Assembly: GCA_013398615.1 (NCBI GenBank)
Contig: VZSR01003803.1
Coordinates: 6,977,475 to 7,041,474 of the forward strand
Direction: 5' to 3'
DNA from: Brachypodius melanocephalos
Taxonomy: Eukaryota; Chordata; Aves; Passeriformes; Pycnonotidae
DNA: 64,000 nucleotides
How positions within the stretch are numbered: position 1 is the stretch's first letter; each line of letters begins with the position of its first letter. Positions 33,776-46,600 of this stretch are shown piece by piece. The position numbers were made by a program, and so were the translations under genes. Below the pieces are notes generated by a model. That model did not search any database, was not told the origin of the DNA, and saw only the letters and a list, made by a program, of their open reading frames with translations.

Positions 33776-36348
33776 TGATCAAGGACAAGTGAACAGGCTC
33801 TCAGGCTCCAGTGATGAAGGATAATTTTGTCCATCCCAGATCCTGTAATGCTCCAGATCACGCCCCCATTCCCAACCCAGGCAGGGCTGCCTATCTTTAT
33901 CTCAGGCATGGCCCTTTGCCAGGTCCCAGGGACATCCACAACAGTCACCTCTGGGCTGCAGGGAGATTGTCCCACAGCCACTCGGTGTGGGCACAGGAGC
34001 ATCCCCGTGACATGGTCCCTGGTCTGCCACCACCCTTTGGTCTCCAGTGTGGGCACAGGAGGCAGGGGAGAGATGGCAGCAGGGTGTTGGCCCAGGAGGA
34101 TGGTTAAGGAGCTCTTGGGGAATCACCAACACAAATGTTTTTGGCTCTGAATTTCCTGTGGGAAACCAGCTGGAGAGGTGAGGATGGGGTGTGGAGGAAC
34201 AGGGCTGTTCTGTGCTGAGTACCACACACTGGGTGTGAGCAGGGACCAAAATCAGGGCAGGGCTCACTTGAGGGTGGCACTGTCCTGCCCTGCTGATCAC
34301 CCATGCTCTGGGACTTCTAAGAGCTAAAGCAGGAATTCCACAGCAGCCCTTGGCTTTGAGGAATATTGCAATATCTTTATATTTTTCATGATGATGCTGG
34401 TGACACAGTCACCCTCCCAGTCCCAAGCTGCTCTGGTGACTGGAGGTGACAGCCACACCACCTGTACCAAGGGTGCTTGACCTCAGATGACAGATATTTT
34501 CAGTGTTTTGGAACTCCCACTGGAAGCAAATGAATAAGCAGTTTATATATGTGCTGATTATTTAAATACATACACGTATTTATTTTATTGTGATCTGTGA
34601 ATCCTGCAGCTGGAGGTAAAGTTACACCCGAAACATCCCAGGTCTGCAGCTTGTGTTAACTGATTTAATCTTTCTGAGTGGAGATGATCATCTTCCCCAG
34701 GACAAACTTCCCTGGTGATCCCTCAGCACTAAGTCACCCTTCTCTGGGGGTGGGTGGGGCAGAGGGCAGGACCTGGGGGCAATTGGACTGCTAGGTAAGC
34801 TTGGCACTGCCCTGAGCCAGCCCCCTCAGCACACATTTCCCCTCCTGCCTCTGCATGCCCTTCCTGTTTTCATGGCTCTCACCCACTTCTGCTCTGGGGT
34901 TTGCCCAGGTCTCCCTGGAAGAGGGATTAAATAATCTCTGTATTGAATGATACATAAATTAAAATCTGCTATAAAGGCATGGAGAGGAAGGACACTTTGA
35001 GGACTGGATTTGTCCCAAAACACAGGATATTCTGCTCTAGAAATGTGTTCCCCAAGACATGGCAAATGATGGCTCAAACAGGAGTCAGGTTTTATCCATT
35101 TTATTTAACCAATGAAATTCCTACTGATAACAATGAAAGTAATTTCAGCAAGTATAAATGCAATACAGTTTTAAACAAACCCCATTGTTCCGTACCTATA
35201 AATAGATTTTTCAAAACCTCATAAAAAGTGCAGATTTATGAATTGCTGTTAAAATGTTAATACATGATTCCTTTGTTTAAAAATGCGTTTTTGTCTCTTA
35301 ACTCACAAAAAAAGAAAGTTCCTTCTGCATCTGTTCAGATAAATTCAAGTCGGGTAACTTAAAAACTAACGAAAGTCACACACAAAAAATTCCATCCCAC
35401 TAGATCAGTCTGTCCTTTCAAATAAAAAACAAAAAACAACAAACCCAACCAGCAACAATAGGAAAGAAATGATAAAAGCTGCTGTGGGAACCCACAGTGA
35501 GCTCCTAGCAGCTGCCCCACCTTGCAGGCAAACCTCCCGTGAGAGCATGGAGCCCGTGGCCTGTCTCTGGAGCTCAGGACAGGTGGTGACCTGGGAGGCA
35601 GGACAGGAGATGTGCCACCTGCCCAGAGGATTCTGTAGGGACTGTGGGACCCACAGAGCTACTGCACTTCCTCACTCCCTGTCCTTAACCCTCCGTCCCA
35701 AAACACCCACAGGGCTGTAGCACAAGCAGGCCAGAAGCTGGCAGCTGCTGGGTACAATTTACCCCCTGTCCAGAGGGTCAGAGGTGGAAGATGCAATGAA
35801 ATGCCCCTCTCTGGGCATGGCACTGCCCTGCCTGCTGCCCCAGCCAAGGGGGCTCAGACCCATGGCTGCCAACAGGGAGCCAATACTGCCCTTACCCCGA
35901 TGTGACAGGCTCTGCAGTCAGCAAATCAAGGGCTAACTTTACACTCCAGAGAGGCTTGGAAGCTTTGTGGCTGCAGAGGTGCTGTGATCATGTCTGTGGT
36001 CCAGCAGCTGGTCTGTCCATCCCTCTCATGCCAGTGAGCTCCTGCTTGCCCCGTGCATTGGTGAGCAAAGTGTGGGAGGCAGCCAGCAGCAGCCACACGG
36101 GCACAGGGGCTGAAACAGACACCAGCCCCAGCCTTGGCCGTGTTTGGGTCTCCCTGTGGTCACAGGCAGGGTGGCCGTGGGGCTCGGACCGTGCTCCGTG
36201 CAGAGAGGGGCTCAGCTCACCCACAGTCAAGAGAGGTCAGCTGGTGCTTCTCCCTGTATCTACAGTGGTATCTTATCTACAGCAGGGTCTGTTTAGCAAG
36301 AGCAGTTTAAAGTGGCTATGTTTATCAAGTTTGCTACTTTATGAATTT

Positions 36349-36400
36349 AAAAAAAAAAACAAAAACAAAACAACAAAACAAAAAACCAAACCCCAACAAC
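36349..36400 (+). repeat. A-rich low-complexity tract (A with C interruptions)
   Basis: A run of A with scattered C, read on the plus strand (aaaaacaaaacaacaaaaca). Similar but shorter tracts occur at 35421-35460, 58895-58945 and 63605-63670. In SESN3 RNA they would be U-rich. Confidence 0.75.
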
Positions 36401-36772
36401 TATAAATACAAAGACTCTCACACACCAGACACTTGCAGCCTGCGTGACTCATAAACCGCATCAATATTCTGTTAAAAAGCTTATTCTACTTAGAACTATA
36501 CATAGTACAAGAGACCTAAAAAGTGGCAGTCGTGTACGGGCACGCTACCTGCCCCAGGGTGGCCCACAGTCAGGTGCTTCCTAAAAAATCAAGGAGTTAC
36601 AGTAACATGGCACAGGACTGCAAAGCCGATCACAGCTTCTGCTTACACTGCATACGAAGTACCAAGGGGAACACAAAAAAGAACTGGTGTTAATACTGAT
36701 GGATTAAAGAGTAACTATAAAGATCAAAACAGACATTCACAGCATGCTACATATATTGCTCACAAACTTTTC

Positions 36773-36799
36773 TTTTTTTTTTTTTTAAAAAAAAAAAAA
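36773..36799. repeat. T14-A13 homopolymer palindrome
   Basis: Fourteen T are followed directly by thirteen A, giving a 26-base perfect palindrome (36774-36799). Homopolymer length is prone to sequencing error. Confidence 0.7.
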
Positions 36800-39587
36800 G
36801 GCTAATACAAAACAAGGAGTTGGCAGTCTGATTTTCAGTTGTGTCGGATAGAAAGATAAAGCATATACATTCATCATGTGGCTTTCCAGCAAAAGGAGAA
36901 AAGGGTAAAACCGAGAGATTTCAAGTTTACAAAATTCCTATTTTTTTAAGCTACAGTTCATATCCAGTTCTGGTCACAGTCGTGAAAAGACCTCTGACTG
37001 CACTGCCTCACAGAGTCCAAAGTCTGTAGCCTAAATGTTATTATTTTCCCCCTAAATGTGGCCACATCATCCACCACCATGAGTGGGCTGCTCCTGCAGC
37101 CACCTGGGCATGTGGCAGCTGGGCTGGAGGGAAGAGGTTTGGGTCTGGTGGCATGACATGAGCATGAAGTGAGGAATGAGACACAGTTTTGGACTGTTGG
37201 TGTTTGGAGCTGCTGCTGTTGCTGGCCCCAGACTCCTCAGCTGGAGACACAATGCTTAGTGATTGATCCATTTTGCCTCAAAACTCCCTTCAAAGGGCTG
37301 ATGAGGACGAGAAAATGCAATTGAACAGCAGCAAGTTTTTCTTGGGCAGAACGGTTCCCTTCCCCTGCTCCATCTCTGGAGTAAGGAAAGGGTCCCAGCT
37401 CTGTTCCCAAACAAGCCCTCTGGACACCTTGGAAGGAGGCATCCTCCACCACCTCCCCTATGCACAGACACACAAAAGAACCTCTCAGACACACCAGTGA
37501 GTTTTCTTCAGCTGCCCAGTACCTCAACTCCTCCTGCGCTGGCCATGTCCCCTCGGGAGTGCCTGTGGTCTGTGCCTCCTGATGCCCACAGCAGGGCTTG
37601 CTCCCCACAATTACTGTAACAATTGGCATCTCCAGTACCTCTAACTACTGTCAGGAACAAGGTTTCTATATTCCACAAGCCCTGATGATACTCAGTATCC
37701 TAAGAACAGCCAACTCTGTCTCCAGCAGCTACTCCACAATGTGCATTTGGATTTTTTCTCATAGATAAGTGAAAAACCCAAATCCACTTGTTCCAGAGGC
37801 TGGATGCAGTCTGCCTGGCTTCACCTGAGGGGCTGCCAACCTGATGGCCCTGTAAGCCTGCCTGGCAGAAAGGGACCTCAAATTCCCTGTTAGATGTCCC
37901 TCTGAGAAACCTGCACAGCTGAATAGCTCGAGCATGGGGTGTTTCACCAAAGAAAGCATTTCCTTAGTGGATCCACTGGATTTTTACTGTAACTCCACAG
38001 ATAGGCTTTGACACACTACTAAGCAAATACTGAGTTTCATCCTTTTGAACCACATTTAGCATTTTCCTGTCCAGACATAATCTACTACGGCAATTAAGTG
38101 TTTCCAAATGTGAGAAAGAGCCTCTGCACTTAACAACAAGCAGTGATAGAGGAACCTTATTTTCAAGGTTAAGGCTGGGAGGTTGTCCCTGCAGCTGGGA
38201 GGCTGCTCAGGGTTGGGAATTGGGAAGACAGGAAGCACTTGATGCAGGAAATGGGTGGTGGCAGGTTGGAAAATGACAATTTTTCCCCTGATGATCAGCA
38301 AAGGATTAAATATCTGCAAGAGAGACCTGATGCATATTGGGGGAGCAGCAGCATGGCCACCTGCCAGGAAATGTGCTCTAAGGAATAAATTAACACTGAT
38401 CAAGATGCTCCTGAAGTTTCCTCATACTACTGTGCTCTCTCCATTTCTCACACCTGTAATCTGTGCAGTAGGTAGTTCATATAGTTCATTAACTACTATA
38501 TTAAATTTCATTTGGAGAGAAAATGTTTCACTTACAATTCCCAAATATAGGAAAGCTGGTGGATGCATCTCTTCAGACAAACATAGTGCTTGGGGGCATG
38601 AAGAACAGTAAACCTGAAGTTCAGGTAATGAAAACTGACATTTTGCCCAGCTCTTGGAATGATTGCTAACAGCAACTAAACAGCTTTATAGTCAGATCCA
38701 CTCTGGGAAAGTTCATTTACAATGAATCCATTCCCCTCGTCCTTTGTTCTGTGCAACATCACCCCTTATTTATGGGAGAAGGATCCAAACATCTAAAGAA
38801 AGTAACTGAAAGAACATCACTTGAGCTCAAGAAGATTTGGAGTATTTCTTTTGATCCAAAAAATTTTAGTTCAGGCACATGCTATCCACTTACTACCAGC
38901 AATGAATGTTTTCTGCAAGTAGAAGTTAAATAACCCAGCTCTTCTGAAAGGAAGTCCAAATTCTGGATCATGAGCCTGAAATGCATGCCTATGTTCATGG
39001 AAAACACAGATGCATGAAAAACACTGAGAACCTGTTCTGCAAGAGCAAGGGCTTACAGTTTAACTGCTTCAGGAGAGATTTCTCTAAGTCTACATTAAGT
39101 CCCCAAAACAACTCATTTCATTAACAATCACTGCAAATCACATGGGTCTGGTACATATTATTCCTTTAGTCTCTACGGAAATTAATTTTATTCTATTTTA
39201 TTTAGGTGACTCAGTTTCTTTAAAAACCTGACTCAAACATTCAAGTGGCTGTCTTCTAGGACTTTGCTGAGTGCTTGGGTGCTTAAATCCCCATTGAAAT
39301 GTAGGCAGCTAGCTGCTTTTTCCAGATCCCATGAAAATAACAGTATCACTACAAACAAAAATACACATGAAGAATCTGGTGCTTTGACTTTCTGCACTCA
39401 AGTAACAGAGCAACAAAATGTTTTCCTTTTTGTTCTCTTCTGATATGTTCTAAATTTATGCTTACATTTGTTATTGTTTACAAGCACTGATTTGCCTGTC
39501 CTTAAAGCTTTTTTTTTTTTTTAAATACTTAGGAAGAGCTGATAGTGGCAATTCTTTAAGTCTTACAGCTCAAGTACATCCTTTTCA

Positions 39588-40142
39588 AGGATCAAGGTGT
39601 TGGGCAAGGGAGGAGATTGTCCTGCTCTGCTCTGCGCTGGGGCAGCCTCACCTCAAGTCCTGTGTGCTGCTTTGGGCACCACAATATAAGAAAGACATGA
39701 AACTATTTGAGAGTGTCCAAAGGAGGACCACAAGGATGGTGAAGGGTCTGGAGGAGAAGCTGTGTGAGGAGTGGCTGGGGTCACTTGGTCTGTGCAGCCT
39801 GGAGGAGACTGAGGAGAGACCTCACTGCAGTTACAGCTTCCTGCTGAGGGGAAGAGGAGGGGCAGGCACTGATCTCTTCTCCCTGGTGACAGTGACAGGA
39901 ACCGAGGGAATAGCCTGAAGCTGTGTCAGGGGAGGTTCAGGTTGGATATCAGGAAAAGGTTCTTCCCCCAGAGGGTGGTTGGGCACTGGAACCCAGGGAA
40001 GCCTGACAGGGTTCAAGGAGCATTTGGACAATGCTCTCAAGCACCTGGTGTGACTCTTGGGCCTGCCCTGTGCAGGGTCAGGAGCTGGACTCTATGATTC
40101 TTGTGGGCCTCTTCCAACTCAGCAAATTCTATGATTCTGTGA
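39588..40142 (+). mobile_element. CR1 LINE 3' fragment, longer copy
   Basis: Starts around ggagattgtcctgctctgct, runs through gtcctgtgtgctgctttggg, aggaggaccacaaggatggt and a gcctggaggagactgaggag block, and ends with ttctatgattctgtgatttt. The open frame 39664-39918 is the degraded C-terminus of CR1 ORF2. It is antisense to SESN3. Confidence 0.93.
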
Positions 40143-43100
40143 TTTTCATTTTAATGAAGGCTTTAGGACAAAGGATGTATGTTTCAATTCAGCCTTGATG
40201 AAAATAAATCCATCTACAGCTCCCCAAAATCCTCACAGGACACCACAGCACTAGCTGTAGTAGCTATCTGCACAAACTGCACCCAAAGTTAAAATTATTA
40301 TTTCTGTTTTAACAATTATTTCTGTTCTTGTATGATGATAGACTCATGAAGTTCAGCTGGGGGTAGAGTGTTCTGGGAAATGCAAATGCTTTCTCCAGTT
40401 GACACCTTTTTCACTTCTCTTCATTACCAAAAAAAAATAGAGCAATCTCAGCAAGGACATACTCTAGAGCAACACACATTTTAAGTGACTCTGCAATGAT
40501 AAGAAGCTGTTCATGCTCCATACTCACAGTGTTCCCTGTGCTAGCTGGTTAATTTGTACCTCTCAAGCTTTCTCTTCAGTAGACAGGAGACTGTACACTT
40601 TGTTTTTACGTTGGTCACGGCTGGGGTTTTGTAGACTAACATGAATGCTGGTAATTACCAATTCCAATGAAGGAACAGAGAGGGAAAGGATCTACACTTC
40701 CAATTATTATGGCACTCTTAAGAAAAATATTAAGGAACAAAGTGTGAAGATTCACATTCATGTGTGCTTTAAAAATGCAAAAAAATCTAAGAACACTTGC
40801 ACATTAAAAGATGGCACAGTGTGAACCTAAAGCGTGCATAAAGTGTATGGTAGCATTGTCTGACTTTAAACACCTATTCTGAATAAACAACTATTAAAAA
40901 TCACAAATTTGTATATAAAAACTAGGCTATAAATTGTTGCACTGTAAATGCAATACTTTGAAAAAAAATTGCCACGTGGAAAACATTTCCAGATGTTTCA
41001 AGTTTGCATTTAATATTAAAGAAAAAAAAAAAAAAAAGAGAGAAATAGCAAACTAGTTGTACTATGACATTTCCTACGATGGAATGTCTTGCAGGCCATA
41101 TGGGACTTGATATGGCACTTAAAAAGACCAAAACACAACAGTGGGTTACTACAAGTTTTATGAAGCAATCCATTTATGGTTTCTGTATTTCAAATCTGCT
41201 CATGAAGGCATTTGAGCTGGCAAGTGTATTTCATAAGGAAAGAAGTAAAGGCACTCATGTTTCCAAATGTAAAACTCAATCTACTCCAGAAGTCTTTGCA
41301 TTTCTGAGGGGAAACAAAGCCATCAGATTAATTGCCCAAATCTAGTTTCACCTCCTTTCCAGAGCTCAACTGTGCTTCTTGAGAACTACTAAACTTTTTA
41401 ATGCAAAGAAATTTAAAGTAGTACTGAACAGTTCCCATCACTTGAAAAAAACTAAAGTATTGCATGAAAACTTCTCTCAGCAGAAGCCATTAGGTATGGC
41501 CACTACAATCACAAGAGAAGGGGAAAGGAGCATAACAATTTAGAAAGCAAATTTAAGTTCACACATATGAGCATCTCAGTATTTCTGAGAAATCTTTGCA
41601 GTTAGCTATATGAGATAAATAAATCTGATGTTCTACCCAATGCTCTCTAGAAGACAGACCAGTGCTGTCTCTTGGGTAGTTTTCTAAAAAGCCAACATGA
41701 CACTTAAAAAAAAAAAAAAATCACTGATTTCTTCCTCAAAAGGTTTCACATGCAGAGTCTGCAGTCTGAAAGTGCAGAAAAGTGTACAATCATTGGGCTT
41801 TCCAATCTGGAACAGACAGATAAAGCAGAAAAACCAACATGCAAAGTCAAAGCAAGCATCAGGAAGAGATAAAAAAAGAGAAAACTAACTTTAGTAGAGT
41901 ACTGGTCCATGGTTTTGTAAATGAAAAGTGTCAAAATATGACTGATAGTATTTTTTTCTAACTATTCTGCAATCACCAATGAAAGAACAGTCCTGCATTA
42001 ACTTCTACGATCCAACAGAACATTAAAAATAGACCTGTCCAGTTAGTTTTGAATGTATACCACAGAAATAAAGGTCACCCTCCTCAAAAGAAATATGAAA
42101 AATCCAAACCAACAGACAAAAGCTGAAGCAGTTAACTCGTGTTCTACTGGGTAAGTTTAAGCATCTCTTTAGGCACTTCACTGGTTCATTAAATGCAATA
42201 CAAAATAAAGCTATAAATATCAACATTTTGTGCTCTCAAAAATTAGTCAAAAGCAACAGAAAACAGCACAAAAGTGTGACATTTTTGGCAGCTTATTTCT
42301 TCCCTTCCCCAATATTACTGGTTGTCCAAAAATGCTTTGTTTTGGGGATGCTTTGGCATCTCAGTATCAGGTTGTCTTAAGCCATAAAAAGCTAAAACAA
42401 AACTGCTAGGCCTTAGACAATAAAGAAATTTGGTTTTAAAATTTCTTTATGGCTATATAAGAAGGACACTTTAGCAGTGGCATGTCAGGGAAAAAAGCTT
42501 GCTTTCTTTATAAATATTGCACTTTTCTTTTGTTCACTCACACTAATGCATAGAAACTTTTAAAACTTTGACTATTACAATTTCATGCTATGAAAAAGTT
42601 ATGGGAAATAATTTCTATACATCCAATATGAAATAGATATACTAGCCTTCCTTTACTTTCCTTAGTTAAAACATTGATAAAGAAGAGAGTGCAAAAAACC
42701 CCACAACCCTATTTTTGGTCAGCCTGTGTATTAATTTGATAGGTGCCAACTAAACAAATTGCAACACATGATGAGCATGGATATTGTCAGGACGACTGAG
42801 GGTGACTGTCAGTAAAACAAGACTATGCATGATTGAAACACAGTAAGTGTGGCTGAAATGGCAAATCGCGAGGCCTCTTCTCTTTGTGAAGGGGCAGGAC
42901 AAAGCGGATGAATGTTGCACTTCAGTAGCATGCTGTAGGATTTATCAAGATCAATTTCACATTAAAGTGTGCTCGATGTGTGCATCCACATCTCACATCA
43001 CCTCCAATTGCTGTAGTAAGACAGTGACTGGCAGCAGTCTCCAGGACACACAGGAGAATCCAGTGGGCAATTCGATGCAGCACAGCCCGTGCGTCTCTGT

Positions 43101-43532
43101 CACGAGTCACGACGTGATGGGACGTTCTCAGGACAGGCAGAACTGATCTTCTGCTGGACTCCACTCATCTGAAAAATGATTGCTTGGAAAAAGAAGTCTC
43201 TAAGCACTTCACTCCAGTGCTCAAAGAACAAAGCGCTAGGATTGGATACAATAAAACCAGTTTCAGAATCCTGACCAGTGTGCAGAAATCCAGCCGGAAA
43301 CAATGCAGAGTAGCGCTCCTCAGTGTTACTTTTGTTATCATTAGTAATGTTAAGCATCAAGAAAATAAAACACGTCATTGCACATTACAGCCGCCAAGAA
43401 GCACGGCTAAACTTTGACACTAGAGAATTGAATAACCTGATGCTACATCACAAACAGCTTCTGGTGTGTATCTATTTTGAAAGGTCTTTACATACTCAGT
43501 AAAAGCCCCTGTACTCCTGGCCAGTGAGTGCT

Positions 43533-43619
43533 TCAGGTTAAGTGACGAGTTATGGCACGAAGGGCATACAGAAGTTCGGCTTGCATCCGAGCTTCCATCA
43601 GAAGTAGATTGACGTGAAC
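43533..43619 (-). CDS. SESN3: SESN3 last coding exon
   Basis: Acceptor ttttttacag before 43619. It codes VHVNLLLMEARMQAELLYAL then RAITRHLT and the TGA stop at 43535-43533. It is too short to appear as a sizeable open frame, but is identified by exact continuation of the sestrin C-terminus in phase 0. Confidence 0.96.
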   Translation of the reverse strand, partial: VHVNLLLMEARMQAELLYALRAITRHLT

Positions 43620-46600
43620 CTGTAAAAAATTACAGCAGCCATTTAGCTCACCTCTGAATGCAACATGGTTTATTCATTCAGGCTGAAATTTCTAATCTTT
43701 AGTGAAGTGTTGCTGTAAGAAAACTTTGTCTCTTCTCCCTGTACCCTGCTGCAGGACAACAGTTCCTCTAGAGACAGCTGTGTAGTAATGCCAATATGGA
43801 CAACATCCCAGGACTGCAAGGAACTAGCCTCAGCTGCTGCTTTAAGCAATCTTCCATCTGAGAAGCCACCTTTAAACCCTTTTTTGTGTTCTAATGGCAT
43901 TAGTTCTTTCTAAATTATATTTGGTTTTCTTTAATACTACCTGTGACCATTATATAGGAGCACAGAATAAGAAAGTTTCCATGCTGGATAGGCATGGAAA
44001 TATTCAGGCACACATGCACTGAACCCTTCTCAGGAAGCATTTAAGGTGATAGCTGAAGGCATGTCGACATTTGCTGAAAAACACCATAAAGTGTGTGTGT
44101 GTGTACGTATATATATCTACATATGAGTTTAAGTATTTTTTGATCTCCAAATCCCAGCTATTGGCATAGTTGACCACTTCTGCATTCTCAACTTTATCCA
44201 CTTTTCTTTTACAGCTATCCATTCAATTTTATGGAGAAGTGACTCAAAATACTACTACTACCACCACCACCACCATCACTACTACTACTACTAAAGCATT
44301 TCCAGCACACTAAGAAGTATTTTTGTCAAATTGGTATCTAACACTCAAGGAATGATTGTCATTTGTTTTTCTCAGATTTCAAACAGTTCATTTGACAGAT
44401 GCTGCCATTTTAGGTGTCCCCATATTTTAATTTGCAAACAGCACAGGGGTCTCTGTGGAGGCACTCTGGCTTTGGAACACAAACCTTCTCCGAGTGCTTG
44501 AACTGACGCCAGTAACTATCATACATGCGCTTGGTAGTTCTCTCTGGGTAGCAGGTCACTGTCTTTATGTAAACCTTCAGGCTGCGTTCAAGTAGCTGAT
44601 TAACTTCTCCATAATCATAGTCATCATACCTACAGAACACAAGCAATCATTCTGTTTGATGTAATTCTCTTTAAGCATTGTCTTTTGCAGCGTTATGCTT
44701 TTAAGCCTGGGAACTGGAACATTTATTGTATATGACCAAAAACCACGTGTTAAGAGAGGATCTGAAAGGCTTAGTAGGATCATAGGTTAAGGTTGGAAAA
44801 GACTTTTAAGATCATCAAATCCAGTGGTTAACCCTAAACCACCACCATGTTCACCATTAAACCATCCCTATCCACCATTTTATGAACACTTCCAGGGATG
44901 GTCGCTCTCCCACTTCTGTGGGTTGTTCCAAAGCTTTACCAATCTTTCTGCAAAGAAATTTTCCCTAATATCCATATTAAACCTCCCCTGACTTGAAGCC
45001 ATTTGTTCTCATCCTGTCACCTGTTACCTAGGAGAAGAGGCTGATCCCCACCTGGCTACAGTCTCCTCTCACATTGTAGACAGTGGTAGGGTGCCTCCTG
45101 AGCCTCCAGACTAAACACCCCAGCTCCCTCAGCTGCTCCTCACAGGACTTGTACTCCAGACCCTTCCCCAGCTCAGTTTCCCTCCTCTGGACACGCTCCA
45201 GCCCCTCAATGTCTTTCTTGCACCGAGGGGCCCAGAACTGAACACAGGATTTGAGGTGTGGCCTCAGCAGTGCCCAGTACAGGGGACAATCCCTGCCCTG
45301 CTCCTGCTGGCCACACCATGGCTGATCCAGGCCAGGATGCCATCGGCCTTCTTGGCCACCTGGGCACACCCTGGATCATGGTCAGCTGCTGTTGTCCAGC
45401 TCCCCCAGGGACTTCGAGCCCCTGCCCCCAGCCTGTAGTGCTGCCTGGGGTTGTTGTGGTCCAAGTGCAGGACTCAGCACTTGGCATCACTGAACCTCAT
45501 ATAATTGGCCTCAGCCCATTGATCCAGCCTGTCCAGAGGCCTCTGTAGGGTCTTCCTACCTCCTTCCAGCAAGTCAACACTCCTGCCCAACTTGGTGTTG
45601 TCTGTGACCTTGTTAGGGATGTTGTCTTTCCTGAATAAAGGCTACAGGCTGGCTTCAGAGAAGACATTTCTGTAAAAATTTCCATCCTGACTCATTTTCT
45701 GCACTGGAAGGAAAAATTATACTGATATGCCAGCAAAACCACACTAACTTCCAGACAGAGGTACCATCTCCACTTTGAACACCCATCTAAAGCATCTAAA
45801 GCTTTAAAGCATCTAAAATGATGCTTTACACATGGTTTATTTTTCTGCTTACGTAGTTTTAAAATGTACTCCTAAGCCAGGGAATTTTTGTCCGTACCTG
45901 ATTCCATACATACAGTGGACATAGTTAAATAAAGCTCTTCTTAGCGTAGTTGTATCAACATCTTCATGTGTTGCCATAGTGTTATAAGTGAGGTTATACA
46001 CCATCCGAAACTTCTCATCCAGGAGATGCCCAATATCAGAATAAAGCCTGTTTACAAGGGAAAAGCCATGATTTTCCCAAGTATAGTCCTGCAGGAAGAG
46101 AAGAAAATATATAAAAGTACAAATGAAGTGAATTCCAGATGTCATCTTCTCTACAGCTCAACAGTTTTTGTTGTCTGATAGTTATGACTTTATTCCCTTC
46201 CAAAAATTTGCATTTTGAATCCTTCATCCACATCACCTGCTCTGTTCCCCCAGAATTCTTGCCAATGAATATCATATTACGACACCCCAACCCTGGATAT
46301 CATGAGCCTACAAGAGAAAAAAACCCTGGTTTCTCCTAAAATGCTTCTGCCTTCCCACTCTGAGCAGTATCATTCCATGTGGGATTGGCCTTTAAGTTTA
46401 AAAACCTGTTCCTCCTGGAGGCTTTGGTGCTTAGCTCCAAGCAGAGACAGAGTCTACTTCCAGCCAGGATGTACAATCACTGGGTAAACTGCTGAATCAT
46501 CCCTGAAAAAAATTGATAAAATTCAGGGTGCTTTGGTCTTAGATAAGCACCCGGATTGCAAGGTAAAAGCCTGCCTGCTCACATGAGGAATGGGAAATCT

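Larger units (their letters stand above)
27516..35099. other. Intergenic region between convergent ENDOD1 and SESN3
   Basis: About 7.5 kb with no recognisable gene. It contains three CR1 pieces (30953-31078, 32310-32535, 33465-33775). The remaining open frames are short and overlap on both strands. The right border depends on where SESN3 transcription ends. Confidence 0.55.
35100..43532 (-). other. SESN3: Probable long SESN3 3' UTR (extent uncertain)
   Basis: No other gene is readable for 8.4 kb downstream of the SESN3 stop. Much of it is AT-rich and free of repeats, like a long vertebrate 3' UTR, and mammalian SESN3 also has a 3' UTR of several kb. Candidate minus-strand AATAAA signals lie at 39202-39197, 39192-39187, 35105-35100 and 34589-34579. 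I cannot tell which is used. The interval contains an antisense CR1 copy (39588-40142), A/C-rich tracts and a T/A palindrome at 36774-36799. Confidence 0.4.

Noticed and set aside
34579..34589. Overlapping minus-strand AATAAA signals as the SESN3 gene end
   Set aside because: Plausible but not separable from the candidates at 35105 and 39202 without transcript data, so not called as a terminator.
39664..39918. 84-codon plus-strand open frame
   Set aside because: C-terminal remnant of CR1 ORF2, not a host gene.
45028..45490. Several open frames on both strands around 45.0-45.5 kb
   Set aside because: All lie within the reverse CR1 copy. They are ORF2 remnants or their shadows.
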